DNA of 64,000 bases from JBBREP01 sp963716525 (GCA_963716525.1 OY970315.1:2356001-2420000); one strand, 5' to 3'. Shown: positions 34,224 through 43,522, numbered from the stretch's first letter. Program-made: numbers and translations. The notes: a model not told the origin generated them from the sequence alone.

Positions 34224-35657
34224 TCACGAGGGGTGGACGAGATGAAGGCGGCGGGCCAGGTCGCTGCACAGCAATCCGTCGGGATCGAGCCGGTCGCGCA
34301 CCGCCTGCCATGCGTCGAGCCGCGGGTACATCGCCGCGAACCGTTCGGGCGCGACGCGCGCGTCCTTCGCCAGGTAGACGCGGCCTCCGGCTTCGAGCAC
34401 CCATTCGTCGAAGCGGTCGAGCAGCGGCGCGAGCTCCGGGTCGCCAACCGGGATGTCGAGCGCGAGGGTCCAGCCCGGCATCGGGAACGAGAGGTAGCCG
34501 TCGTTCGCACCTTCGAAGCGCTTCAGCACCGACACGAACGACGCGAAGCCGTGCGCGGCGAGCTGCTCGAGCATGCGCCGGATCACCGCCTCCTCGCCGT
34601 AGGGCACAACCGGCTGGTACTGCACGAATCCGCGGGTGCCGTAGACGCGGTTCCAGCCGACGATGTTGTCGAGCGGGTGGAAGAAGCCCGGGATGGAGCG
34701 CACACCGTGGTGCGGCCGCGCCGGCGACTTGCGGAACCAGAGCTCGTTCAGTGTCTTGATCGTGACCGGGTTCAACAGCCCGCTCGGCGGTGTGACCGGC
34801 ACGACGGGCTGGAACGGCGACGGGTACGCCAGCGGCGCGCGGCGGCGGCGCGCCGGCAGTTCGTCGAGCTGTGCATGGTTGCCACGTTCGAGGATCGAGC
34901 GGCCGAGCGAGCGGCCCTGGGCCAGGCAGTCGATCCACGCCACGCCGTAGCGATACTGGTCGTCGCCCTCGAGCATCGCGGCCATGCACTCGTCGACGTC
35001 GGCGCAGCGAACCGTGTCGACGACCATCGCCGACGTCTCGATACGGTGCAGGCGGAGCGTCGCCTCGGTGAGCGCGCCCGTGAGCCCCATGCCGCCCGCT
35101 GTGGCCCAGAACTCGTCGGCGTGCTCGTGGGCGCTGATCGTGAGTGGACCGAGCGCCGGGGTCACGAGCGTGGCCCGCTCCACGTAGTCGCAGAACGACC
35201 CGAGGCGGAACTTCCCGTGCACGTCGGCTGCGATCGCGCCGCCGACGGTCACCTGGCGCGTGCCGGGCACCACGGTGGGGAACCAACCGAGCGGCACGAG
35301 CAGGTGCAGCAGCATCTCCAGGCTCGCGCCCGCTTCGCAGCGGATGGTGCCCTCGTCGACGTCGAGCTCGAGCACGCGGTCGAGCGCGGTCGCCGCGAGC
35401 ACGTGACCGCCGGCGTTCTGCGCGGCGTCGCCGTAGCTACGACCGAGACCGCGGGCCACCACGCCGCGCGGCATCCCCGCGCCGCCGCGACCGTCGTGCA
35501 CGCGCCGCTCCACCTCGCCGGCGTCGTGCGGGTGCCACACGGTGGCTCGCGACGGCGACGTGCCGCCCCAGCCCTGCAGCAGCTCCGCCGCTTCGCTGTA
35601 CGCGCCGTCGACGGCGGGAGGCGGCTCGGACGTGGGAGCGGTGGGCGGCACGGTCAC
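34224..35657 (-). CDS. dprE1: Decaprenylphosphoryl-beta-D-ribose oxidase
   Basis: A 477-residue FAD oxidase of the VAO family. N-terminal LLQGWGGTSPSRATVW, FAD-binding ARGLGRSYGDAAQN and TVGGAIAADVHGK, and C-terminal FPMPGWTLALDIPVG, VYLAKDARV, AAMYPRLDAW and SDLARRL line up with mycobacterial DprE1. The active-site Lys is kept (K431 in AKDAR). The residue equivalent to Cys387 of M. tuberculosis DprE1, the covalent target of benzothiazinones, is Ala399 here. The GTG at 35657 overlaps the ubiA stop (GTGA). Together with DprE2 it makes the arabinose donor. Confidence 0.92.
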   Translation of the reverse strand: MTVPPTAPTSEPPPAVDGAYSEAAELLQGWGGTSPSRATVWHPHDAGEVERRVHDGRGGAGMPRGVVARGLGRSYGDAAQNAGGHVLAATALDRVLELDVDEGTIRCEAGASLEMLLHLLVPLGWFPTVVPGTRQVTVGGAIAADVHGKFRLGSFCDYVERATLVTPALGPLTISAHEHADEFWATAGGMGLTGALTEATLRLHRIETSAMVVDTVRCADVDECMAAMLEGDDQYRYGVAWIDCLAQGRSLGRSILERGNHAQLDELPARRRRAPLAYPSPFQPVVPVTPPSGLLNPVTIKTLNELWFRKSPARPHHGVRSIPGFFHPLDNIVGWNRVYGTRGFVQYQPVVPYGEEAVIRRMLEQLAAHGFASFVSVLKRFEGANDGYLSFPMPGWTLALDIPVGDPELAPLLDRFDEWVLEAGGRVYLAKDARVAPERFAAMYPRLDAWQAVRDRLDPDGLLCSDLARRLHLVHPS

Positions 35658-36526
35658 TTGTAGTACACCGCGACCGCGAACACGATGGCCCACGCGACGC
35701 CGACGGCGACGAGCACCGGGTCGGAGAGCAGCAAGTCTTCAGGCGCGCCGCCCTCGCCCCCTTCGAGCAGCAGCGAATAGCGCAGGATCCCCACCACGAA
35801 GGGCACGATCGACGATTGGAACCACACGCTGTTGCCCGTGCTCGCGGAGAACTCGAACGCCCACAGGCAGTAGGCGAGGATCGCTACGGACGACGACACG
35901 CCGCGCACGTAGAGCAGGAACTCGTGCGTGTAGCCGGCGAGTGCCTGGCGGTGGTGCGCGGCGTCGGGACCGAGACGAAGTACCTCGGCGCTGCGCTTGC
36001 CGGTCACCACGAACAGCGACCCGGCCGCGGCGACGATCAGGAACCAGGTGGAGACGCGCACGTCCGTTGCGGTGGCCCCGCCGACCGTGCGGAGTACGTA
36101 ACAGGCGGCGACCGTCACGAGGTCGAGCACCGGTTCCTGTTTCAAGCGCACGGTGTACGCGAGCGTGAGGGCCACGTACACGAGCACCGTCCACGTCAAC
36201 GCCACCGAGGCGAGGAGCGACACGGCGAGCGACAGCACGAACAGCACGGCGCCGAAGACCTGCGCCTGGACCACCGACACTGCGCCGGTGGCCACGGGCC
36301 GCCGGGACTTCTTCGGATGCCGGCGGTCGGCTTCGGCGTCGCGGGCGTCGTTCCACGCGTACGTGCCCGACGCGGCGAGCGAGAACGCGACGAAGGCCAC
36401 GCACGTCTTGACGAACGACGAGCCGTGCGACAGCACCCCCGCCGCACCCGGAGCGGCGAACACGAGCAGGTTCTTCACCCACTGCTTGGGCCGCGCGAGC
36501 TGCAGCAGGGCGCGCGGACGTGGCAC
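35654..36526 (-). CDS. ubiA: Decaprenyl-phosphate phosphoribosyltransferase (UbiA family)
   Basis: A 290-residue polytopic prenyltransferase with about nine helices. The first aspartate motif is NDARDAEADRRHP, followed by KKSRRPVATG, which is the phosphoribosyl-diphosphate-type signature of Rv3806c-like enzymes rather than of quinone prenyltransferases. The second motif region is TVRLKQEPVLDLV. It should couple decaprenyl phosphate with PRPP to give decaprenylphosphoryl-5-phosphoribose, the first committed step of the arabinose donor pathway. The GTG at 36526 fits the start ALLQLARPKQWVKN. It is the first gene of the dpr operon and divergent from an acyl-CoA synthetase gene. Confidence 0.9.
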   Translation of the reverse strand: MPRPRALLQLARPKQWVKNLLVFAAPGAAGVLSHGSSFVKTCVAFVAFSLAASGTYAWNDARDAEADRRHPKKSRRPVATGAVSVVQAQVFGAVLFVLSLAVSLLASVALTWTVLVYVALTLAYTVRLKQEPVLDLVTVAACYVLRTVGGATATDVRVSTWFLIVAAAGSLFVVTGKRSAEVLRLGPDAAHHRQALAGYTHEFLLYVRGVSSSVAILAYCLWAFEFSASTGNSVWFQSSIVPFVVGILRYSLLLEGGEGGAPEDLLLSDPVLVAVGVAWAIVFAVAVYYK

Positions 36527-36641
36527 GGGCGAGCAGGGTAGTGGTGGCCCGGCGGGCCGATCGTCGGTACGCTCGACCGCCGAGCATCTGGAGGCCGGGT
36601 CTCCCGGCTCAGAGCGAGGAGCGAGGAAGGCCGCCCGGCCC

Positions 36642-36695
36642 GTGAGTGCCCGTGAGCAACGTGAACACCGTGAGTGCCCGTGAGCAACGTGAACA
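36642..36695. repeat. Two tandem 28-bp repeats in the ubiA/acyl-CoA synthetase divergent promoter region
   Basis: gtgagtgcccgtgagcaacg followed by tgaacacc, then a second, nearly complete copy. It ends about 14 bp before the GTG start of the acyl-CoA synthetase gene. Confidence 0.85.
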
Positions 36696-36708
36696 AGAGG
36701 GACGCAGC

Positions 36709-38269
36709 GTGACGCACACCTCGGATGCGTCGGCCCCCACCGCACTCCTCGACGACCTCGACGCGGCGATCGCCTGCGGGATGGCGATCGCCTACTGGGC
36801 CGGCCGGCAGCCCGATGCGGCGGCGGTCGTGTCGGAGCACGGCGATCGCACCTTCGGCGCGCTCGACGCCGCCGCGAACCGGCTGGCGAACGCATTCCGC
36901 GCGATGGGGTTGCAGCCCGGCGACGGGGTCGCGCTGGTCTGCGGCAACCGGCCGGAGTTCGTCGAGGTATGGGCGGCGTGCATCCGCTCGGGCCTGCAGT
37001 TCACGCCCGTCAACTTCCACCTCACTGGCGGTGAGGCCGGCTACATCGTGCGCGACTGCGGGGCGCGCGTGCTGCTCGCCGACGCGCCGCGCCGCGCGAC
37101 CGCGCTCGAGGCGCTCGAGCACGCGCCGCACGGGTGCCGGGCCGTCGCGATCGCCGGCGACATCCCGGGTTTCGACCGCTATGCCGATGTGGTGTCGGCA
37201 TCGTCGCCCGTGCTCGGTGCGGCGCCGCTCGCGGGCCGGTCGATGCTCTACACCTCCGGCACCACCGGCAATCCGAAAGGGGTGCATCACCGCCCCGGCC
37301 CGATCCGGGTGCCGAACATCGCGGGCTACGTGCCCGGCGACGCCAACCTCTGCACCGGCCCGCTCTACCACGCCGCGCCGCTCAACCTGTCGCTGATCGC
37401 CGCGATCTCGCACGGCGCGGCCGTGGTGCTGATGGACCAGTGGGATGCGGCCGCCGCAATGCAACTCGTCGAGCAGCACCGCATCACCCATACGCACATG
37501 GTGCCCACGATGTTCCACCGGCTGCTCGCCCTTCCGAGCGAGGTGCGCGGCGGCGTGCGACGTCTCGTCGCTGCGCCTCGTCGTGCACGGCGCGGCGCCG
37601 TGCCCGGTGCACGTGAAGCAGGCGATGATCGACTGGCTGGGTCCGATCATCTACGAGTACTACGCGGCCACCGAGGGAACCGGCACGATCGTCGACTCGC
37701 TCACGTGGCTCCGCAAACCGGGCACGGTCGGCAAGCCGTACCCGCCGGGCAAGGTGATCGTCGGCGACGACGACGCGCAGCCGTTGCCCGCGCACGAGGC
37801 GGGCCTCGTGTGGCTCCACGCACCGGGCGACGAACGCTTCGAGTACCTCGGCGATCCCGGCAAGACCGCGTCGAGTTTCCGGGGCGACTACTTCACGCTC
37901 GGCGACGTCGGTTACCTCGATGACGACGGCTATCTGTTCCTCACCGACCGGTCGGCGAACCTGATCATCTCGGGTGGGGTGAACATCTATCCCGCGGAGG
38001 TCGACGCTGCGCTCCTCGAGCATCCCGCGGTCGGTGACGTGGCGGTGATCGGCGTGCCCGACGACGAGTGGGGCGAGACGGTGCTCGCAGTGGTCGAGCT
38101 GCGCGCGGGCGTGGAGCCGTCGCCCGGGCTCGCCGACGAGCTCGTGGCGCACTGTCGCGGCCGGCTCGCGCACTACAAGTGCCCCCGCCGCGTCGAGTTC
38201 GTCGCCGAGCTGCCGCGTCACGACAACGGCAAGATCTACAAGCGCCGCCTCCGCGAGCGATACCGCTGA
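36709..38269 (+). CDS. AMP-dependent acyl-CoA synthetase/ligase (frameshift near 37553)
   Basis: An about 520-residue ANL-superfamily enzyme. The phosphate loop is MLYTSGTTGNPKGVHH. After an apparent extra base in gtgcgcggcggcg, the second frame carries SSLRLVVHGAAPCP, YEYYAATEGTG, GDVGYLDDDGYLF, RSANLIISGGVNIYPAEVD and the catalytic Lys in NGKIYKRRL. It activates a carboxylic acid with ATP and joins it to CoA; the chain-length class is unknown. The GTG at 36709 is preceded by agaggg. It ends 8 bp before palindrome copy C. Confidence 0.85.
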
Positions 38270-38276
38270 CCCATCC

Positions 38277-39324
38277 TCATGCGTCGTTTGGGTACCAAAT
38301 AGCGGTCCCAAACGACGCATGGTCGGTCGTTGATGGCTCGACGAGGACCGGGTCGCCGGTGTGCACCACGCCGTCCTCCATGACGCGTGCGTACCAGCGG
38401 GTGGCCGAGTAGTCACGCTCGTGGTGCATCCGGTCGAAGTCGCCGTCGGTGAACCACCGGGCGTTGTGGCCGCACGGCAGGGCGGGTACCGACAGCTCGG
38501 CCAGCACGCTGCCGATGCGCAGCCGTGTGCCCGGCCGCAGGGCGGCCCAGTCGACGCCTTCGAGTGTGAAGTTCTCGCCCGCGGAGCCGGCGCTGATCGG
38601 GTGGCCCTCGGCCCGCAGACACGCGATCGCCTCGGAGGAGTAGAGGCAGAGCGCCTGCCACACCCGCCCGTGGAAGCGGCGCGACCGCTGGCGGTCGTGC
38701 TCCAAGCCGCGGTAGCCCACTGCGACCGTGTCCACGGTGCGCTTCGGCACGCCGCCGTCCGACACGTTGATCTGCGCGACCGAGCCCGTGTGCGACGGCG
38801 TGCCCGCGCCGAGCGCGTGGAGACCCCGCCCGACGTCCTGCAGGTGGTGCAGCGCGTCGTGCATGCCGTGCCCGCGCGAGCCACGCGCCCCGGTAGCGGT
38901 CGCCGCCGAGCACGAGATGCCGGTGCGGCTCGGCCATCACCCGCACCGCAGCCTCCCGGTACGCCCCGAGCTCGGCTTCCAGCGCGTCGAGCGCAGCCGT
39001 CATCGGAGTGGTCGAAGGATCGGTGTGCACGGACGGTTCGACCGGCGCGGTGCCGAAGTCGACGCCGTCCTGGTCGAGCATGGCGGCAAGGCCGAACCCG
39101 ATGACGCGGGTGATCTCGGCGGAGTGCTCGGCGTACTCCACCGCTGACCAGACGCCGGCCGCAGGTCGCTGCTGCAGCAGGGCGTCGTCGATGCCACGCA
39201 CGAGCAGGCGCCACCACGGGCCGATGGCGCGGAGCGTGCCCGCGACATCGAGGTCGGTGTACGCCGCGCCGTCGAAGCGGCACTGCGTGCAGTGCTCGGG
39301 TTCGATGCCGTAGTCGACTGCCAT
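38277..39324 (-). CDS. DinB domain fused to a MOSC domain (frameshift near 38875)
   Basis: The N-terminal about 150 residues form a DinB-like helical bundle (GVWSAVEYAEHSAEITR with a likely metal-ligand His, then ALHHLQDVGRGLHALGAG). The C-terminal part is a MOSC domain, the molybdenum-cofactor sulfurase C-terminal fold: INVSDGGVPKR, HGRVWQALCLYSSEAI, SAGSAGENFTLEGVDW, GTRLRIGSVLAELS. The frame changes at about 38875, between the two domains. The last about 14 residues and the stop codon lie inside palindrome copy C, which may have replaced the original end. MOSC proteins act in sulfur/metal-cofactor transfer; this fusion's reaction is unknown. Confidence 0.78.
38278..38321. repeat. 44-bp palindromic element, copy C
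   Basis: Arms identical to copies A and B; core taccaaatagcggt (same orientation as A). It starts 9 bp after the acyl-CoA synthetase stop codon and overlaps the convergent MOSC gene, supplying its last codons and stop. Confidence 0.92.
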
Positions 39325-39348
39325 CACCTACCTCGCTGTTCGGGCTCG

Positions 39349-39988
39349 CTACTCGGGTAGCCAGCCTCGCGCGACGCCGTCGTCGATCAGCGCCCGTACG
39401 AGCGCGGCGAGCTGCGGGGAGGCTGCGGCCGCAACCGGGGCGTTGACGGCGCGCACGTCGGCCGCCCGCACATCGAGCTCACGCCAGCTCGCGCCCTGCG
39501 ACATCCAGTTCAACAGCAGCGGCGCGAGTCGATCGAGCGCCTTCGCGGCCCGGGCTTCGGGCGTCGAACCCTGCTCGTACTCGTCCCACAGCGCGCGCAG
39601 GGCGGCGCCGGTGGGTGACGGCAGCAGCCCGTAGAGGCGCTCGGCGGCCGCGACCTCCTCGGCCTGCTTCGACGCGCGGCGCCGTGTGGTCGTACACGGG
39701 CACGTCGCCGGCGTCGATCTCCACCACGTCGTGCACGAGCAGCATCTGCACGACCCTGTCGATGTCCACCGGCCCGAGTAGCGGTTGCAGCACGAGCGCC
39801 ATCGTGGCCACGTGCCAGGAATGCTCCGCGCTGTTCTCGCGCCGTTCACCGCCACCGACGTAGGCGCGCCGTTCCACGAGCCGCAGCGCGTCGAGCTCGG
39901 CGACGAACCGCAACCGGTCGGCCACGTCGCCGTCGACCGCCGCGGTCGCGATCTCGTGCAGGCGGTCGAGGTCGTCGGGTGCCGGCAC
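39349..39988 (-). CDS. HD-domain phosphohydrolase, YfbR-like (frameshift near 39680)
   Basis: An about 210-residue HD_3-type hydrolase. The metal-binding His and HD pair are visible: ENSAEHSWHVATMAL and VVQMLLVHDVVEIDAGD. After the break the frame continues as ASKQAEEVAAAERLYGLLP, with the usual helix ending in ALDRLAPLLLNWMSQG. Such enzymes dephosphorylate nucleotides (5'-deoxynucleotidase-like). The start is GTG at 39988, and the gene follows the beta-lactamase-fold gene by 13 bp. Confidence 0.8.
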
Positions 39989-40001
39989 TGCGGGGCAGCC
40001 G

Positions 40002-41204
40002 TCAGATCGCCGAATAGCAGGCGTTGACGAGGTTCGTCGACCGCACGTCGCCGGCCACGCCCATGTCGAGCCGGTTCATCACGTAGCCGAAGGCGAGCTC
40101 GGCGTCGGGGTCGGCCCAGCCCATCGATCCGCCCAGCCCGAAGTGCCCGAAGCTGCGCGGGCCACCGAGCGCGATGAGGCTGGAGCGGACCATGAACCCG
40201 AGCCCGAACTGGATGTCGAGCCCGAGCAGCACGGTGTTGGGCCCGGTCGTGCGCTGCGTGATCGCGTCGTCGAGCTGCCCCGGGGAGAGCACACGGATGC
40301 CGTCGACCTCGCCGACGCACGCCGCATACATGCGCGCGATCGAGCGGGCGTCGCCCACGCCGTTCGCGGCCGGGATCTCCGCAGCGCGCACCGCCCGTGT
40401 GTTGAACGCCTCGATCCGGCGGAACGCGCCCCCCGGTGAGGCGAGCGCCTTGCCGAGCATCGTGTCGGGTCCCATGAACTGCATGATCATGTCGCGCACC
40501 GGGTTCGGCTCGGCCGCCGACGGCGCGTCGGGGTCGAGATCGATACCGGGTGGGAACATGCTGATCAGCGCGGCGACACGCGGCTCGAGCTCCTCGGCCA
40601 GGCCGATGTAGAAGTCGGCACCGAGCGGGCCGGCGACGTGCTCGCGCAGGTACGTGCCGACGCTCTTGCCGCTCACGCGGCGGATCACCTCACCGACGAG
40701 CCAGCCGTAGGTGGTGGCGTGGTAGCCGTGCGCGCTGCCGGGCTCCCAGTGCGGCGGCTCCTGCTCGAGCGCGCGCACGACGTTCTCCCATTCGAGCGCG
40801 TCCTCCAGCGGCATCGCCGGCTCGGTCCACGCCAGGCCGGCCTGGTGGCTGAGCAACTGCTCGACGGTGATGCGCTCCTTGCCCCCGGCAGCGAATTCGG
40901 GCCAGTACTCCACCACCGGTGCGTGCACGTCGAGCCGGCCCTCCTGTACGAGCTGGTTCGCGCACATCGCGGTCATGCCCTTGGTGGTGGAGAACACGAG
41001 GATCATCGTGTCCTCGTCCCACGCGCGGCCCGTGTCCTGGTCGGCGACGCCGCCCCACAGGTCGGCGACCTTGTGGCCGCGGTGGTACGCCGCGAACGCC
41101 GCGCCCACCTCCAGGCCGTTCGCGAAGTTCGCTGCGAAGGCGTCGCGCACGCTCTCGAAGCCCTTCGCGGTCCAGCCGCCGATGCCGGTGCTCGCCGTCG
41201 TCAT
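40002..41204 (-). CDS. Beta-lactamase-fold serine hydrolase (class C-like esterase)
   Basis: A 400-residue protein of the serine beta-lactamase/penicillin-binding fold. The nucleophile motif SxxK is in VFSTTKGMTA, the YxN-like motif at YHATTYGWLVGEV, and the third motif as FGHFGLGGSMGW. There is no signal peptide, so it is more likely a cytoplasmic esterase (EstB/LACT-like) than an antibiotic resistance enzyme. It starts with ATG at 41204. Confidence 0.86.
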   Translation of the reverse strand: MTTASTGIGGWTAKGFESVRDAFAANFANGLEVGAAFAAYHRGHKVADLWGGVADQDTGRAWDEDTMILVFSTTKGMTAMCANQLVQEGRLDVHAPVVEYWPEFAAGGKERITVEQLLSHQAGLAWTEPAMPLEDALEWENVVRALEQEPPHWEPGSAHGYHATTYGWLVGEVIRRVSGKSVGTYLREHVAGPLGADFYIGLAEELEPRVAALISMFPPGIDLDPDAPSAAEPNPVRDMIMQFMGPDTMLGKALASPGGAFRRIEAFNTRAVRAAEIPAANGVGDARSIARMYAACVGEVDGIRVLSPGQLDDAITQRTTGPNTVLLGLDIQFGLGFMVRSSLIALGGPRSFGHFGLGGSMGWADPDAELAFGYVMNRLDMGVAGDVRSTNLVNACYSAI

Positions 41205-41252
41205 GACTCACGGTCTAGCGCGGATCCGTGGCTGTGCGGCGGGGTGACGCCG

Positions 41253-41876
41253 TCATGCGATGGGCGGAAGCCCCATGTTGTTGCGGAACTCGTTCGTGGT
41301 GTTCGTGAGCGGGAACGGCATATCGGGCACGGCCACACCGAGTCGCTCGCAGATCGGTGCCCAACCGTCGCTCGCCTCCCACACGAGCAGGCGGTCTGCG
41401 GGAATCGTGTCCCGTACCTCGTCGTTGTGCGCGACGAACGCCTTCTTCATTGCGTCCGGGTTGTCGACCTCGGTGCAGAACCGGGCGCTGACGATCGCCA
41501 TGATCATGTCGAGCCAGGGGTTGTCCTCGGCGCCATCGCTCGGCTCGAGTGCGTTGAAGATCGTGTTGCTCGCGCTGCGGTACCAGCTGTCGGGGTCGCG
41601 GACGGACAGCAGCACGAGCGCGTCGGGGAAGGCCTCGGCGAGCTCCCGGTAGAAGGACCCGCCGGGCCAGTCGACCTGCGCGGTGTAACCGGCGAGGAAC
41701 TCCTGCCAGTTCGGCATCTCACCGAGGGCGGCGGCGTGCCACACGGGGACCTCGTCGGGATGCGCGAACACCTCGATCATGTGATGGCACGTGCCACCGA
41801 GCAACCGCTCGAGCGCGATCTTGAGGCTGTGGGTCCCCGTGCGGCCCAACCCCGCGCCTACCACCTGCAATGTCAT
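41253..41876 (-). CDS. Sulfotransferase-like protein (Sulfotransfer_4 type)
   Basis: A 207-residue protein. The N-terminal VVGAGLGRTGTHSLKIALE matches the 5'-phosphosulfate-binding loop of small bacterial sulfotransferase-like proteins, and LVLLSVRDPDSWYRSASNTIF matches the 3'-phosphate loop (R-D-P...S). It would use PAPS to sulfate a small molecule or lipid. It is shorter than most sulfotransferases but typical of this subfamily. It lies between two minus-strand hydrolase genes with 50-80 bp spacers. Confidence 0.78.
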   Translation of the reverse strand: MTLQVVGAGLGRTGTHSLKIALERLLGGTCHHMIEVFAHPDEVPVWHAAALGEMPNWQEFLAGYTAQVDWPGGSFYRELAEAFPDALVLLSVRDPDSWYRSASNTIFNALEPSDGAEDNPWLDMIMAIVSARFCTEVDNPDAMKKAFVAHNDEVRDTIPADRLLVWEASDGWAPICERLGVAVPDMPFPLTNTTNEFRNNMGLPPIA

Positions 41877-41958
41877 CGCCTGTCTCCCTCTGTCGCCCCC
41901 GTGGCGTTCCTCGATCAGGTTCGCACACGGCGGTGCCGCGGATCACCGTTCCGGCCGC

Positions 41959-42852
41959 TCAGTAGCGGAGGTCGACGGCCAACCCGTAGTGGTCGGAGCC
42001 CCACATGTCGCCGATCGGACGGTCGCCGATCACCCGCGCGGCCAGCGGATGGCCGCAGCCGCCGGCCTTCGGTGCCGCGACCATCGCGTAGTCGATGCGC
42101 CGAGCGACGTCGAGGCTCGCCGCCACGAACGGGTTGTCGTCGTGCCACGTGTGGCCGGCGTCCCCGCGGGCCGGCGCGCCCGTCCATTCCCACGCGTCGC
42201 GCCACATCACGCCGGGGACGGGAGCCGCGCCGCGTCCGGTGAGCATGCGGATCTCATCGCTGTCGGGGTCGCTGTTGAGGTCGCCGAGCAGCACGGCCGG
42301 AAAGCTCCGCGGCCGCTGCTCGCGCACGAACGCGCAGATCTCGGCCACCTGCGCCTGGCGCACCCCGCTGTGATCGGCGCGCCAGCTCAAGTGCGCGCAG
42401 TAGATCTGGATCGGACCGCGCGGGCCGTCGACCTCGGCGAGCACGCACAGCCGTTCCTCGCCCTCGTCGTCGGTGGCGCCGCCGCCCTGCCGGGGCAGCA
42501 CCCGCACATCGTGGCGCGCGATCGGCCAGCGCGCGATCACCGCGTTGCCTGCGTGCGTCACCGTCTCCGGCCCGTCGGGTCGGTCCTGTCCCATCCATGC
42601 GCCGTGGTGCTCCAAGTTCGGCGCGAAGACGCAGCCTTCGAAGCCGAGCGCATCGGCGAGCTCACGCGCCTGGTTGCGCGTGCCGCCGGCCCACACCTCC
42701 TGCAGCGCCACGATGTCGGGCTCGAGACCGCGCAGCGTCTCGAGGATCACCGGTGCACGCTGCTCCCACGGGCCGTAGCGCGCCCAGATGTTCCAGGTGA
42801 CGATGCGCACGGTCGTCGAGAGCAGCGGGCCGTAGCCCGCGTCGAATTCCAC
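41959..42852 (-). CDS. Endonuclease/exonuclease/phosphatase (EEP) family protein
   Basis: A 297-residue EEP-fold hydrolase. Motifs in order: RIVTWNIWARYG, DIVALQEVW (metal-binding Glu), CAHLSWRADHSGVRQAQV, LLGDLNSDPDSDEIR (catalytic D-x-N) and GDMWGSDHYGLAVDL (catalytic SDH). It may be a phosphodiesterase acting on nucleic acid, lipids or metabolites. The start is GTG at 42852. Confidence 0.88.
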   Translation of the reverse strand: MEFDAGYGPLLSTTVRIVTWNIWARYGPWEQRAPVILETLRGLEPDIVALQEVWAGGTRNQARELADALGFEGCVFAPNLEHHGAWMGQDRPDGPETVTHAGNAVIARWPIARHDVRVLPRQGGGATDDEGEERLCVLAEVDGPRGPIQIYCAHLSWRADHSGVRQAQVAEICAFVREQRPRSFPAVLLGDLNSDPDSDEIRMLTGRGAAPVPGVMWRDAWEWTGAPARGDAGHTWHDDNPFVAASLDVARRIDYAMVAAPKAGGCGHPLAARVIGDRPIGDMWGSDHYGLAVDLRY

Positions 42853-42950
42853 CGTGCCATCTTGGCCTCACCGGCGCCGCGGTGGAAACCATGGGCTCGG
42901 GTGTGCGGTCGGCGCCGTTGCGTCCCGCGCCACCCGAGCGGCGACTCGCG

Positions 42951-43382
42951 TCAGCCGGCGATGGCTTCGAGCACCGGGCGGGCGCCGCACAGCTCGGCGA
43001 GCGCCAGCGTGATGTCGTGCAGCACCGCATGCGCGGTGTCGAAGCCGTCGCGGCAGGCACCGCGTGTCGCGAGCCGCACCATGCTCGTGCCGTCGGCCGC
43101 CTCCGCGAGGGTGACGTCGACCGTCAGGGTGTCGTCCATGCCGGTGAGCTGCACCGTCACGACGGCGTCGACGCCGAACCCGCGCAGCCGTGGCCGGTGG
43201 GCCAGCTCGAGGGTCGCGGTGCCGTCGCTCGATTCGACGGGCGCGGCGATCAGCCGCTCGAAGGCCTTCACCGCCGAGCCCAGGCCCGTCGGCAGCGACC
43301 GCTCCACCACGGTCGGGCGGGCCCTCGGCCGCATCGGCGCGAGGTCGGCCATCCGCACCCGGTCACGCAGCTTCTCGGTCAT
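42951..43382 (-). CDS. Hypothetical protein, 143 residues
   Basis: I do not recognise the family. It has a basic N-terminus (RDRVRMADLAPMRPRARPTVV), then alternating strands (TATLELAHRPRL, DAVVTVQLTGMDDTLTVDVTL) and a C-terminal amphipathic helix with one Cys. A strand-rich protein ending in a long helix would suit an SRPBCC/START-like small-ligand fold, but no specific signature is present. It starts with ATG at 43382 and is on the same strand as its neighbours. Confidence 0.6.
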   Translation of the reverse strand: MTEKLRDRVRMADLAPMRPRARPTVVERSLPTGLGSAVKAFERLIAAPVESSDGTATLELAHRPRLRGFGVDAVVTVQLTGMDDTLTVDVTLAEAADGTSMVRLATRGACRDGFDTAHAVLHDITLALAELCGARPVLEAIAG

Positions 43383-43522
43383 GGCGCACCTCCAGTGCTC
43401 CCGTCACGGTGCAAGGGGACCGCATCGGGTGGACCTCAGTGTGGCCGGCGCGCTTTACGCGCGCTTCTCCGCCTTGTCACGAACGCGCGAACCGCACCTG
43501 TCGATTGCCTGACGCGCCGGGC

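Noticed and set aside
40002..41204. Antibiotic-resistance beta-lactamase
   Set aside because: Only the general fold motifs are present, without a signal peptide; it more probably encodes an esterase.
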